This document shows positions 55,735-63,266 of a DNA stretch of 64,000 nucleotides, in pieces. The notes under the pieces were generated by a model that saw only the letters and a program-made list of their open reading frames with translations, was not told the origin of the DNA and searched no databases. Origin of the DNA: Nitrospirota bacterium (GTDB taxonomy: Bacteria; Nitrospirota; Thermodesulfovibrionia; Thermodesulfovibrionales; Dissulfurispiraceae); contig WSNO01000001.1 of assembly GCA_009773415.1 (NCBI GenBank), forward strand, positions 1-64,000. The letters are read 5' to 3'. How positions within the stretch are numbered: position 1 is the first letter of the stretch; the number at the start of each line of letters is the position of its first letter. The position numbers were made by a program, and so were the translations under genes.

Positions 55735-56577
55735 ATGAGTTATTATGAATTCATATTTGAGGTTGTTCCCGAAGCTGCCGAAACGCTGACACAACTCCTT
55801 TCGGACAGAGGCTGCCTTGGAGTCTACGAGCGCGAACATCGCCTGTTCTCCTACTTTCCGGATTCCATGGGCATTGAGCGTATCAGGAAGATGGTTGCTG
55901 AATCCTCACTCGCTATCATGACTTCCGGGCTTCAGTCTGATCTTTCGTATTCATACTCCTATCTTTCGGAACGCGACTGGAATGAGACCTGGAAAAAGAA
56001 ATATCAGCCCATTGATGTCGGCGAGACGCTTACGATCATTCCTCCATGGGAGACCGCGCCGGATGGCCGCACCGCCATTATTATCGATCCTGGAATGGCC
56101 TTCGGCACAGGGCATCATGAGACGACCCGTTTCTGCCTTGCCTCGATTGAGCGCCTCTGCAGGCAGGCATCACACGGGCGGTTTTGCGATATCGGCACCG
56201 GCACCGGCATACTCGCCATTGCCGCCCGAAAACTCGGCTTTGCCGAGGCGGCTGGAGTCGATATCGACCCGCTCGCCGTTGATGCAGCGCGGCGCAATGT
56301 CCGTCTGAATGAACTTGATAATGTGATTATTTATGAGGGAAGTATTGAAAAAACAACAGGTCATTTTGATTTGGTCGCTGCAAACCTGCTGTCCGAGACA
56401 CTGAAAGCATTGGCGCATGAAATTGAAGCCCGCATGAAGCCGCACAGCCTCGCACTTCTCTCCGGCATCTTGACCGGTCAGGAAGATGAGGTCATTGAAG
56501 TGTTTTCAGCTCTGGGCACAGCAGTTGAAGAGAAACTGTCAGACGGCCGCTGGATTTCGCTCGTGATCAGACGTTAA
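55735..56577 (+). CDS. prmA: Ribosomal protein L11 methyltransferase
   Basis: It trimethylates ribosomal protein L11. The 280-residue protein has an N-terminal substrate-recognition domain starting SYYEFIFEV, and the family signature IIDPGMAFGTGHHETTRFCL. The SAM motif CDIGTGTGILAIAARKLG is followed by GVDIDPLAVDAARRN and AANLLSETL, the Asn-Leu (NxL) motif. The start is ATG 55735 after ttggagga; ATG 55732 is one codon earlier, and a TTG at 55723 is within the ribosome site. It overlaps ychF by 11 bp tail to tail. Confidence 0.94.
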   Translation: MSYYEFIFEVVPEAAETLTQLLSDRGCLGVYEREHRLFSYFPDSMGIERIRKMVAESSLAIMTSGLQSDLSYSYSYLSERDWNETWKKKYQPIDVGETLTIIPPWETAPDGRTAIIIDPGMAFGTGHHETTRFCLASIERLCRQASHGRFCDIGTGTGILAIAARKLGFAEAAGVDIDPLAVDAARRNVRLNELDNVIIYEGSIEKTTGHFDLVAANLLSETLKALAHEIEARMKPHSLALLSGILTGQEDEVIEVFSALGTAVEEKLSDGRWISLVIRR

Positions 56578-57658
56578 ATCTGAAATTAATGATATCCCCG
56601 TCCTTGACTTCGTATGTCTTGCCTTCGAGCCGGAAGTGGCCATTGTCGCGTGCGGCAGCGGTGCTGCCGGCGGCCATGAAGTCGTCATAACCGACGACTT
56701 CTGCCCGAATGAAGCCGCGTTCGATATCAGAATGAATCTTTCCGGCTGCCTGGTGTGCTGCAAGCCCTTTTCTGATTGTCCATGCACGCACTTCATCCTC
56801 GCCCGTGGTAAGAAATGAGATGAATCCAAGCAGTTTATAGCTCACATGGATGAGCTTGTTCAAAGCAGGCTCCGAAATGCCGAGATCCTCAAGAAAAGCC
56901 CCCGCTTCGTCCGGTTCCAGCTGCGCAATATCCATCTCGACCTTCCCGCAGAGCGCCACAACTCTTGTCGTGTTCGCCGAGCCCCTGTCGGCAAAATATG
57001 CCTCCGCCTGCAGTTGCACCGCTGCACCGCTGTTCAACATGTCCTCAGCGATATTCAGAACAACAACTTCAGGCTTCATCGAGATAAACTGCATGTGACG
57101 CATGGCTTTTATCTCTTCGTCAGAAAACTCGACGTTTCTGAGCGGAATCTCCTTTTCGAGCGACTCCCTGCATTTTTCAAGAAGCTTTTTCTCATCTTCG
57201 CCCGGCTTCTTGCCTTTTTTTGCCGCCTCTGCCAGCCGCTCAAGCCGTTTTTCGATAAACTCGAGATCGCCGAATATCAGCTCAAGCTCAAGCGTCTCAA
57301 GGTCGCGCATCACATCGACCGACTGTATCGGATGCATAACCGTATCGTCCTGGAATGCGCGGACCACATGAACGATTGCATCAACATCTTTTATCAGATC
57401 AAAGACCTTCCGGTTCTGGGCAGCATCACCCTTCGTAAGTCCGAGATAGTCAACATATTCAACCGTTGCATGCGTTGTCTTCTTCGGCTTATAGATCGCG
57501 GCCAGGGCGTCGATGCGGCTGTCGGGCACCTTGACGACGCCGTAGCTTGGCTCTCCCGTTACCGTTGCGTATAATGTGGTCTCTATGTTCTGACCTGTCA
57601 GCGCGTTGAATATCGTGGTCTTGCCGGAGTTCGACAGACCGATGATGCCTAATTTCAC
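56567..57658 (-). CDS. ychF: YchF/Obg-family ATPase
   Basis: The 363-residue P-loop protein binds ribosomes and prefers ATP. The G1 loop is GLSNSGKTTIFNALTG. The G4 equivalent lies near VLNIAED, where YchF has NxxE instead of NKxD, and a coiled-coil insert is visible in EKRLERLAEAAKKGKKPGED. The C-terminal TGS domain is FLTTGEDEVRAWTIRKGLAA and onward, ending IINFRFNV. The usual N-VGKS is SNSGKT here. The small unknown gene lies 8 bp upstream, then tatC. Confidence 0.94.
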   Translation of the reverse strand: MKLGIIGLSNSGKTTIFNALTGQNIETTLYATVTGEPSYGVVKVPDSRIDALAAIYKPKKTTHATVEYVDYLGLTKGDAAQNRKVFDLIKDVDAIVHVVRAFQDDTVMHPIQSVDVMRDLETLELELIFGDLEFIEKRLERLAEAAKKGKKPGEDEKKLLEKCRESLEKEIPLRNVEFSDEEIKAMRHMQFISMKPEVVVLNIAEDMLNSGAAVQLQAEAYFADRGSANTTRVVALCGKVEMDIAQLEPDEAGAFLEDLGISEPALNKLIHVSYKLLGFISFLTTGEDEVRAWTIRKGLAAHQAAGKIHSDIERGFIRAEVVGYDDFMAAGSTAAARDNGHFRLEGKTYEVKDGDIINFRFNV

Positions 57659-57666
57659 ACTGCCTC

Positions 57667-57939
57667 CTAATAAATGACTATTTTCTTGTCGCGGGCGTGA
57701 TTTCTGATGATGACCATTGCGCTGTGCAGGCGCTGTATGCGGATGTTTCTCCGGCGGATAGGATCGGCTTTCCCATATGGGAAAGGCTCGGACCGAACCT
57801 CCATCAGGCGGCGGTCAATGGCCTTGAACAGCTTGACCACATCGTCTCCCTGAAAGTGCTTCAGAAATATCGGATTGATCGAAACCATTCCCTCCGCAAC
57901 ATCAGTTGCTATTGACTTAAAGTTCCTGAGTTCCGCCAT
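57667..57939 (-). CDS. Conserved small protein of unknown function between tatC and ychF
   Basis: A 90-residue basic, helical protein with no signal or cysteine. Notable blocks are VSINPIFLKHFQGDDVVKLF, SEPFPYGKADPIRRRNIRIQ and SAMVIIRNHARDKKIV. It overlaps the tatC stop by 23 bp and precedes ychF by 8 bp, so it is clearly within the tatB-tatC-x-ychF operon. I do not recognise the family. The Arg-rich RRRNIRIQRL stretch could bind nucleic acid, which is only a guess. Confidence 0.6.
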   Translation of the reverse strand: MAELRNFKSIATDVAEGMVSINPIFLKHFQGDDVVKLFKAIDRRLMEVRSEPFPYGKADPIRRRNIRIQRLHSAMVIIRNHARDKKIVIY

Positions 57940-58765
57940 CAGGGGTTTTCTTTCTGAAAAAAGGGACTATCCAGATGCCGAGCTCATACAGCAGAATCAT
58001 CGGCACCGCCATCAGTGTCTGGTTGAACATATCAGGCGTCGGTGTCAGAAACGCCGAGAAAACAAATGAAAGCACGACCGCAACTTTTCTGTTTTTTGCG
58101 AGCGTCTCCGGCTTTACCAGTCCGAGCTTGACGAGGAAAATCATTATTATAGGCAACTCAAAGACAACGCCGAACGCCAGGATGAACTTCAGTGAAAAAT
58201 CGACAAACTGACCGACCGAGAGCATTGGAGTCAGAAAGTCCCCGACGTTGTATGTCAGGAGAAATTCGAGCGCAAACGGTAGCACCAGGATGAAACAGAA
58301 GGCGGCACCGAACAGAAACAGCAGCGTTGCCACACATACAAATGGGACAACGTACTTTCTTTCGCTCTGATGCAGTCCCGGTCGTATGAAGCTCCAGAGC
58401 TGGTAAAAGAGCATTGGCATTGAAAGGAAAAGGGCTGCGACAAAGGAAACTTTCATGCTCATCCAGAACGCCTCTGCAGGAGCGAGAAATACGAGTTTCA
58501 GACCGTGCAGCTTTTCCTGCGGCGTAAATCTCACAAACATGTCCTGGGAAACAATCCCGAAAATCTTCTGGGAGAAGTCCAGATGCAGCTTAATCGGCAA
58601 CGCAAAATCCAGGCGGTACTTCATCGGAAACATGACAAACCTGAAGAGGTCTTCCGCAAAGGAAAACGTTACGAAGAAAATGCCGAGAATAAAGATGAGA
58701 GAAAAAAGAATGCGTTTCCTGAGTTCCTTAAGATGTTGAGTGAGCGGCTGCTTCTCATCAGACAT
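57917..58765 (-). CDS. tatC: Sec-independent protein translocase subunit TatC
   Basis: The 282-residue inner-membrane protein has six hydrophobic helices. The N-terminal LTQHLKELRKRILFSLIFIL is the twin-arginine signal recognition region with its conserved Glu. MKVSFVAALFLSMPMLFYQL and FIRPGLHQSERKYV follow, and the conserved FELP motif is in VFELPIIMIFLVKLG. It receives folded cofactor proteins with RR signals, fitting the Fe-S and molybdo-enzymes of this genome. It overlaps the upstream tatB-like gene by 8 bp. Confidence 0.95.
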   Translation of the reverse strand: MSDEKQPLTQHLKELRKRILFSLIFILGIFFVTFSFAEDLFRFVMFPMKYRLDFALPIKLHLDFSQKIFGIVSQDMFVRFTPQEKLHGLKLVFLAPAEAFWMSMKVSFVAALFLSMPMLFYQLWSFIRPGLHQSERKYVVPFVCVATLLFLFGAAFCFILVLPFALEFLLTYNVGDFLTPMLSVGQFVDFSLKFILAFGVVFELPIIMIFLVKLGLVKPETLAKNRKVAVVLSFVFSAFLTPTPDMFNQTLMAVPMILLYELGIWIVPFFRKKTPDGGTQEL

Positions 58766-59174
58766 TCCCTGTTCCCCTGCGCCGTTCGTTCATAAGTTTC
58801 AGGACCCGCTGCTTTTCAGCAAGTCGGGCTTCTTCAGCGTCCCGGCTCAAGTCAATTTCCGTGTCCTGCGCCGGGCGCTTCTCTTCACTGACCGCGGTTT
58901 CCGCCGGAGCGGTTCTCTTCGTGTCGCTCGCAAAAAGATCATTTGAGCTGAACAGCTGATTCTTCAGCTCAAGGGGGTCCTTGATGTCTTTCAGTTCATC
59001 CTTGACTTTGTTCACTTCAGTATCAAGCTCATCTTTTGCGCCGCGCAGGGCGCGCTGCAGATCGCCGATTCCCTTGCCGAGTACCTTTCCGACCTCCGGC
59101 AGCTTGTCAGGGCCGAACACAACAAGAGCAACTATGAATATAACAATGAGTTCCTGAATGCCGAGATCGAACAT
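58758..59174 (-). CDS. tatB: TatA/TatB-family translocase subunit
   Basis: The 138-residue protein from ATG 59174 starts MFDLGIQELIVIFIVALVVF and GPDKLPEV, the single membrane helix, hinge and amphipathic helix of TatA/TatB. A long charged C-terminal tail makes TatB the better name. An in-frame ATG at 59183 and a longer frame from 59276 precede it, but the family start is exactly at MFDLG. It overlaps tatC by 8 bp. The -10-like tataat lies only 8-13 bases before this ATG, so the mRNA may be nearly leaderless. Confidence 0.88.
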   Translation of the reverse strand: MFDLGIQELIVIFIVALVVFGPDKLPEVGKVLGKGIGDLQRALRGAKDELDTEVNKVKDELKDIKDPLELKNQLFSSNDLFASDTKRTAPAETAVSEEKRPAQDTEIDLSRDAEEARLAEKQRVLKLMNERRRGTGNV

Positions 59175-59181
59175 AATTTTC

Positions 59182-59209
59182 ATTATAGCACAGTGCCGGA
59201 TATCACCAA
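59182..59209 (-). promoter_or_regulatory. Possible promoter of the tatB-tatC-ychF operon
   Basis: On the minus strand ttggtg (59204-59209), 16 bp, tataat (59182-59187). The predicted transcription start is within a few bases of the tatB ATG. Confidence 0.35.
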
Positions 59210-59443
59210 TAACACGGGGGAAGGTCTTCTCAGCGGAAAGAAACACATCAACTGCGAGGAACATATTGATTTTCAAGCATTATTTTACATGGTTTAATTT
59301 ACGAAAAATTAACGCTGCTTTTACTTCATATTTACTTCAAAGAGCGGTAGAATTGCATCAGGATCGTGATAAAGGAGGTGAGCAACAACAGAGTTTAATA
59401 CCGTGCTGTACTCTGTATAAACATTGTGAAGGGAGGTGTTTGA

Positions 59444-61084
59444 ATGCAGCGCTTAAAAACATGGAGTCTGCTCATAATGGTTGTTGTTGCTGTTTCGCTG
59501 ATCGGCAGTGCGGCAATGGCAAAGAAAGAGACAGGCCTGGCACCGAAAGCGGTCAAGTCAGAGGACTGTTTTCAGTGTCATGATGAGATCAAGCAATTTG
59601 TAAAGAAAGGCAAGCATGCCAAGCTAAGCTGCATAACCTGCCACGAAATGCTCGACAAACACATGCAGGATCCGGGCAAGAAGCCGGTCACCAAGATGGA
59701 TCATGCAACATGCGGAAAATGCCATAAAGAACAGTATGAATCGTATGTCGAGGTGAACCACGAATCAAAGGCCAAGGTCGAAAAGTCGAGCTTCAAGAGC
59801 AGGTCGCCGCTGTTCGACAAACTGATGGCTCCGCATGGGTTTACGAAGGAACACGGGGAGCCGCGCAGTCATGTCTTTATGCTTGTTGACCAGTTCATCG
59901 TAGACCGCGCTTTTGGCGGCCGATTCCAGCTCAAAGACTGGACAAAGATTAGCGACGCGAAAAGCATCGAAAAGTCCGCATGGAGCGTTCTGTTCGACAA
60001 GGAGCCTAATACGTCGGATCAGAAGATATTCATTCCCCAGACTGCACTGGCGGCCAATCCGGTTTGCTATCAGTGTAAAACCGCCGACATGATTCTCGAC
60101 TGGAAGTATATGGGGGACAATGACCCGCGCGCAAAGTGGGACCGAACTTCAAAAGTTGTTGATTTCGCCAGAGCAATGCATCATCCCGCGAACTGTTTTA
60201 CCTGTCATGATCCTCACTCGGCGCAGCCCCGGGTAGTGCGCGATGCGCTGATTGAGGCTGTCGTTGATCGCGGCGAAGGAACGTATCCGTACGACAAGGA
60301 AAAATCAAAAAAAATCACGATGCAGAAAGTTTCATTTCGCGACTTCCGCTCTATCGGCATCCTGAACAAGAAGGATTCCAACCTGATGTGCGCACAGTGC
60401 CACGTTGAGTACAACTGCAATCCGGGACACAATCCAGCGACCGGTGAGGCCATCGGCATGGCTGACCGCCGCACGAACCTTATTCAGTGGGTCAACGTCT
60501 TTGATTACAACAAGGCCATGACCGAAAAGTATCAGTTCAAGGATTTCAGGCATGCCGTTACCGGCGCATCCCTGAACAAGCTTCAGCATCCGGAAGTGGA
60601 AACATTCTGGATGTCCAAGCATGAGCGTGCCGGCGTGGAGTGCAAGGACTGTCATATGCCGAAGGTAAAGAAAGGCAGCAAGAGCTACACCTGGCACGGA
60701 CAAAAGAGTTCGCGCTATATGCTGAAAGACACATGCACAAAGTGCCATACAGGCTGGACAGCCAAAGACGCTGAGTATCAGGTCGACGCAATCCAGAACT
60801 ATGTCAAGGGGAAGTTGACCAAGGCTGAATTCTGGCTCGGTCAGCTGATAGACACCTTCGCAGAGGCAAAAAAGGCGGGAGTATCGGAAGATGTTCTCAG
60901 GGACGTCCGCAAGATGCACGACCAAGCGCATATATACTGGGAGTGGTGGACCGCGGAGAATTCTGACGGGTTCCATAACCCCGAAGCAGCCCGAGAGTCG
61001 CTTACCCGCTCCATCGATCTTTCACAGAAGGGCATCAAGATGCTGAACGATGCCATGGCTCCAAAGAAAACAGCAGCAAAGTAG
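59444..61084 (+). CDS. Octaheme cytochrome c nitrite reductase (ONR/NrfA-like) with CxxCK heme
   Basis: The 546-residue periplasmic protein has a signal peptide (cleavage near GSAAMA) and eight heme motifs: CFQCH (42), CITCH (63), CGKCH (90), CYQCK (208), CFTCH (251), CAQCH (316), CKDCH (400) and CTKCH (431). The lysine-ligated fourth heme is the NrfA catalytic site. KLQHPEVETF holds the catalytic Gln381-His382, and Tyr323 is in HVEYNC. Three hemes before the NrfA-like five-heme core is the Thioalkalivibrio ONR layout. There the Tyr-x-Cys pair is covalently linked, and Y323-N-C325 matches it. It should reduce nitrite to ammonium, possibly also hydroxylamine or sulfite. gggaggtg precedes the start. 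Confidence 0.9.
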   Translation: MQRLKTWSLLIMVVVAVSLIGSAAMAKKETGLAPKAVKSEDCFQCHDEIKQFVKKGKHAKLSCITCHEMLDKHMQDPGKKPVTKMDHATCGKCHKEQYESYVEVNHESKAKVEKSSFKSRSPLFDKLMAPHGFTKEHGEPRSHVFMLVDQFIVDRAFGGRFQLKDWTKISDAKSIEKSAWSVLFDKEPNTSDQKIFIPQTALAANPVCYQCKTADMILDWKYMGDNDPRAKWDRTSKVVDFARAMHHPANCFTCHDPHSAQPRVVRDALIEAVVDRGEGTYPYDKEKSKKITMQKVSFRDFRSIGILNKKDSNLMCAQCHVEYNCNPGHNPATGEAIGMADRRTNLIQWVNVFDYNKAMTEKYQFKDFRHAVTGASLNKLQHPEVETFWMSKHERAGVECKDCHMPKVKKGSKSYTWHGQKSSRYMLKDTCTKCHTGWTAKDAEYQVDAIQNYVKGKLTKAEFWLGQLIDTFAEAKKAGVSEDVLRDVRKMHDQAHIYWEWWTAENSDGFHNPEAARESLTRSIDLSQKGIKMLNDAMAPKKTAAK

Positions 61085-61091
61085 CCGCATC

Positions 61092-61114
61092 GGGGCGGTG
61101 CAATGCACCGCCCC
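61092..61114. repeat. Perfect 10-bp inverted repeat after the octaheme cytochrome gene
   Basis: ggggcggtgc (61092-61101), loop aat, gcaccgcccc (61105-61114), 7 bp past the stop. No T-run follows, so it may protect the mRNA end or be a dispersed G+C palindrome rather than a terminator. Confidence 0.6.
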
Positions 61115-61148
61115 ACCCTGAAATATGCAGCTTACGAGACGTTAGCTC

Positions 61149-61577
61149 TTGAATTTTCGGCTGCTTTGGCGGCTGCATCGGCAATCGGGCTTGAATTCCC
61201 GGTTCCGGAAAAGGATCAGGCTGCCGCAGGCGCAGATAAGCACAGCGGCATTCGAAAGCACCGTCGGTCTTGAAGCCGGCATCATCGGACTTATTCTCAT
61301 CGGTGAATTTTTTATTCTTCGCCGATTCTGGTGCAAGTATATCTGTGCCGTAGGCACAACTCTATGCTTCTTCCGATGCTCCAAAACGCTCAAGGTCGTT
61401 TTCAGCGAAGACGCAGACCGGAAATGCATCCAGTGCGGTGCATGCATTAAGGCGTGCCAGTTAGACCTTAAGCCGACAAAAGGAAAAATCTACCCGATGT
61501 GCCATAACTGCGGAGACTGCATCGCTGCGTGTGAGATGTCTACAAAGGACAAAAATCCGCTGCGTTTTCGGTTCTGA
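61149..61577 (+). pseudogene. Truncated NapH-like membrane ferredoxin
   Basis: The readable part starts TVGLEAGIIGLILIGEFFIL, a membrane helix, then RRFWCKYICAVG (NapH/RdxA-type cysteine motif, with Ala where Pro is usual: CxxxCP). Two [4Fe-4S] sites follow (CIQCGACIKACQ; CHNCGDCIAACE). Full-length relatives of about 250-300 residues have three or four more helices before this point. Here an in-frame stop (61143-61145) and only a TTG start (61149) precede about 35 unlike residues, so the N-terminal half is gone. It probably once passed quinol electrons to the octaheme cytochrome encoded upstream. A short functional protein is possible but unlikely. Confidence 0.6.
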
Positions 61578-61630
61578 ATTTCCTTCGGCACAGCTTCTGC
61601 AGCAATTGACCGTGCAGGTCATGCATATCT

Positions 61631-62134
61631 TTACTTTCTGAATCCTTTTACCGAAGCGCAGGTCGGCCAGCCCGCCTGTTTGCCGTATTCCTGGCAAAGA
61701 ACGGCAAGAAACTCTTCCATTGCATTAGACGAAATCGATGCCGACAGCGGTATACTGTCCTGCACCCTGCATGCACTGAAAATACTCGTGACGAGCCGCG
61801 CAGGACCGGCTGCCGCCACTTCACGAACAAGATCTTCCGCGGCATTGTCGATGAACAGCAACTGCCGGTACCAGTCGCCGGATTTGGGGACAAGAATATC
61901 GCACGGATTTCCCTTCACATTCTTCGTTTGCGCGCCGCTTTCATGCAACTGCTGCCGCATGCGCAAATCGCTCAGCTGCAGACCACGCATTGCCGGATTT
62001 GAAGCCAGCCCGTGGCGGCCACGTGTAATGGGAAGAAACTGCGACAGGGAAACGCCGGAGCAATAAAGCCATGAAGCGTCGACCTCACTGACTATAAAAT
62101 ACATGAACCTATTCATGTACTTGAATGTATTCAT
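61631..62134 (-). CDS. Hypothetical protein, unknown family
   Basis: A 167-residue soluble protein without signal peptide or recognisable motif. The N-terminus is MNTFKYMNRFMYFIVSEVDA, then TRGRHGLASNPAMRGLQLSD, KGNPCDILVPKSGDWYRQLL and a C-terminal FLAVLCQEYGKQAGWP. agggaggttct precedes ATG 62134, supporting translation. It is the last gene of the minus-strand run HK-RR-YbaN and may be regulated with it. I do not recognise the family. Confidence 0.55.
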   Translation of the reverse strand: MNTFKYMNRFMYFIVSEVDASWLYCSGVSLSQFLPITRGRHGLASNPAMRGLQLSDLRMRQQLHESGAQTKNVKGNPCDILVPKSGDWYRQLLFIDNAAEDLVREVAAAGPARLVTSIFSACRVQDSIPLSASISSNAMEEFLAVLCQEYGKQAGWPTCASVKGFRK

Positions 62135-62164
62135 AGAACCTCCCTGTTGAAGTCTTTCATCAGT

Positions 62165-62575
62165 TCATGTGCGAGTGCGGCCGGATACAGGCACATCATC
62201 CTCCCTGCACCTGGTGGGAATGCCGACGAGAAGATATCCGGATACTGCAATCCATATTATCGTCATGACAACCTTGACAGCCGGCATGTCTGCCGTCAGC
62301 AAAACATATGCTTCTGATGCCGTAACCATTGCTACCGCGATAAGTTTTGTCCGGAACGAAATGCCCTTCCCATCATAATAGTCCCGAACCTGCTGCCCGA
62401 AATACGGGTTGTTTATGAGCCATGCATGTGCCCGCGGCGAACTTTTCGTAAAGCAGAATGCCGCAAGAATCATGAAGGGCGTTGTGGGGAGAACCGGAAG
62501 AAATGCCCCGAGACCGCCGAGAACAACTGAACAGGCGCCAATACTGAACCACAGCCATCGGGCTATCAGCTTCAT
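62165..62575 (-). CDS. YbaN-family (DUF454) inner-membrane protein
   Basis: The 136-residue protein has helices WLWFSIGACSVVLGGLGAFL and, near the C-terminus, VKVVMTIIWIAVSGYLL. The diagnostic block is LPVLPTTPFMILAAFCFTKS followed by SPRAHAWLINNPYFG. The biochemical role of this family is unknown; in proteobacteria it is sometimes near heme or iron genes. It lies 10 bp after the response regulator and is probably co-transcribed with it. Confidence 0.88.
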   Translation of the reverse strand: MKLIARWLWFSIGACSVVLGGLGAFLPVLPTTPFMILAAFCFTKSSPRAHAWLINNPYFGQQVRDYYDGKGISFRTKLIAVAMVTASEAYVLLTADMPAVKVVMTIIWIAVSGYLLVGIPTRCREDDVPVSGRTRT

Positions 62576-62585
62576 GCATGCACCC

Positions 62586-63266
62586 TCAGTCCCTGAAGCG
62601 GTATCCGACGCCCGGCACCGTCAGAATATATTCCGGGGAGGACGATTCTGATTCTATCTTCTGACGAAGGTGCTGGATATGCACATCAATGACACGGCTC
62701 CATGAGTAAATATCCGACTCTTTCCAGAGATGCTTCCGTATTTCATCGCGACTGACGACCTTTCCGCGGCGCATGATGAGAAGACTGAGCAGATCGAACT
62801 CCTTTGACGTAACGACTACACCTTTGTCCTTTACTAATACCTGCCGCCGCTCAAAGTCAACCGCGATATCGCCCACGTGAACACTCTGGGCAGGCGTCGG
62901 CTGCAGACGACGCAGACAGACCTTGATTCTGGCGATCAATTCAAGGGTTTCAAATGGCTTAACGATATAATCATCAGCCCCGCTCTCAAGGCCGATAACC
63001 TTGTCCGAGATCTTGTCCCGGGCAGTCAGCATGATTATCGGGAGCGACGGGTGCTGCTCGCGAATCTGCCGGCAGATTGTAAATCCATCTCCGTCAGGCA
63101 GCATGGCATCCAGCACCACGAGGTCCGGCGATATCTGAAGCTGCTTCTGACCGCCCTCCCACGTTTCAGCAGTCAGCACAGTGAACGAGTGAAGTTCGAG
63201 GTTTGCTTTCAGAACTTTCAGGATATCAGCGTCGTCATCTACCAGAAGAATGTGAGCGTTTTTCAT
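62586..63266 (-). CDS. OmpR/PhoB-family response regulator
   Basis: The 226-residue protein has a receiver domain (HILLVDDDADILKVLKANLE with the acidic pair; phospho-acceptor Asp in LVVLDAMLPDGDGF; Thr and Lys in IIMLTARDK and YIVKPFETLEL). A winged-helix DNA-binding domain (VTSKEFDLLSLLIMRRGKVV; VIDVHIQHLRQKIE) follows. Its ATG overlaps the stop of the histidine kinase gene, forming a coupled two-component system. The regulated genes are unknown; the adjacent ybaN and the octaheme cytochrome region are candidates. Confidence 0.95.
   Translation of the reverse strand: MKNAHILLVDDDADILKVLKANLELHSFTVLTAETWEGGQKQLQISPDLVVLDAMLPDGDGFTICRQIREQHPSLPIIMLTARDKISDKVIGLESGADDYIVKPFETLELIARIKVCLRRLQPTPAQSVHVGDIAVDFERRQVLVKDKGVVVTSKEFDLLSLLIMRRGKVVSRDEIRKHLWKESDIYSWSRVIDVHIQHLRQKIESESSSPEYILTVPGVGYRFRD

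Noticed and set aside
59265-59280. FNR-type box upstream of the octaheme cytochrome gene
   Set aside because: ttgattttcaa has the right half-sites but too short a spacer (N3 between TTGA and TCAA).
59371-59398. Leader peptide after aaaggaggtg upstream of the octaheme cytochrome gene
   Set aside because: The only GTG is within the Shine-Dalgarno itself and the frame is six codons; no other start lies at a usable distance.
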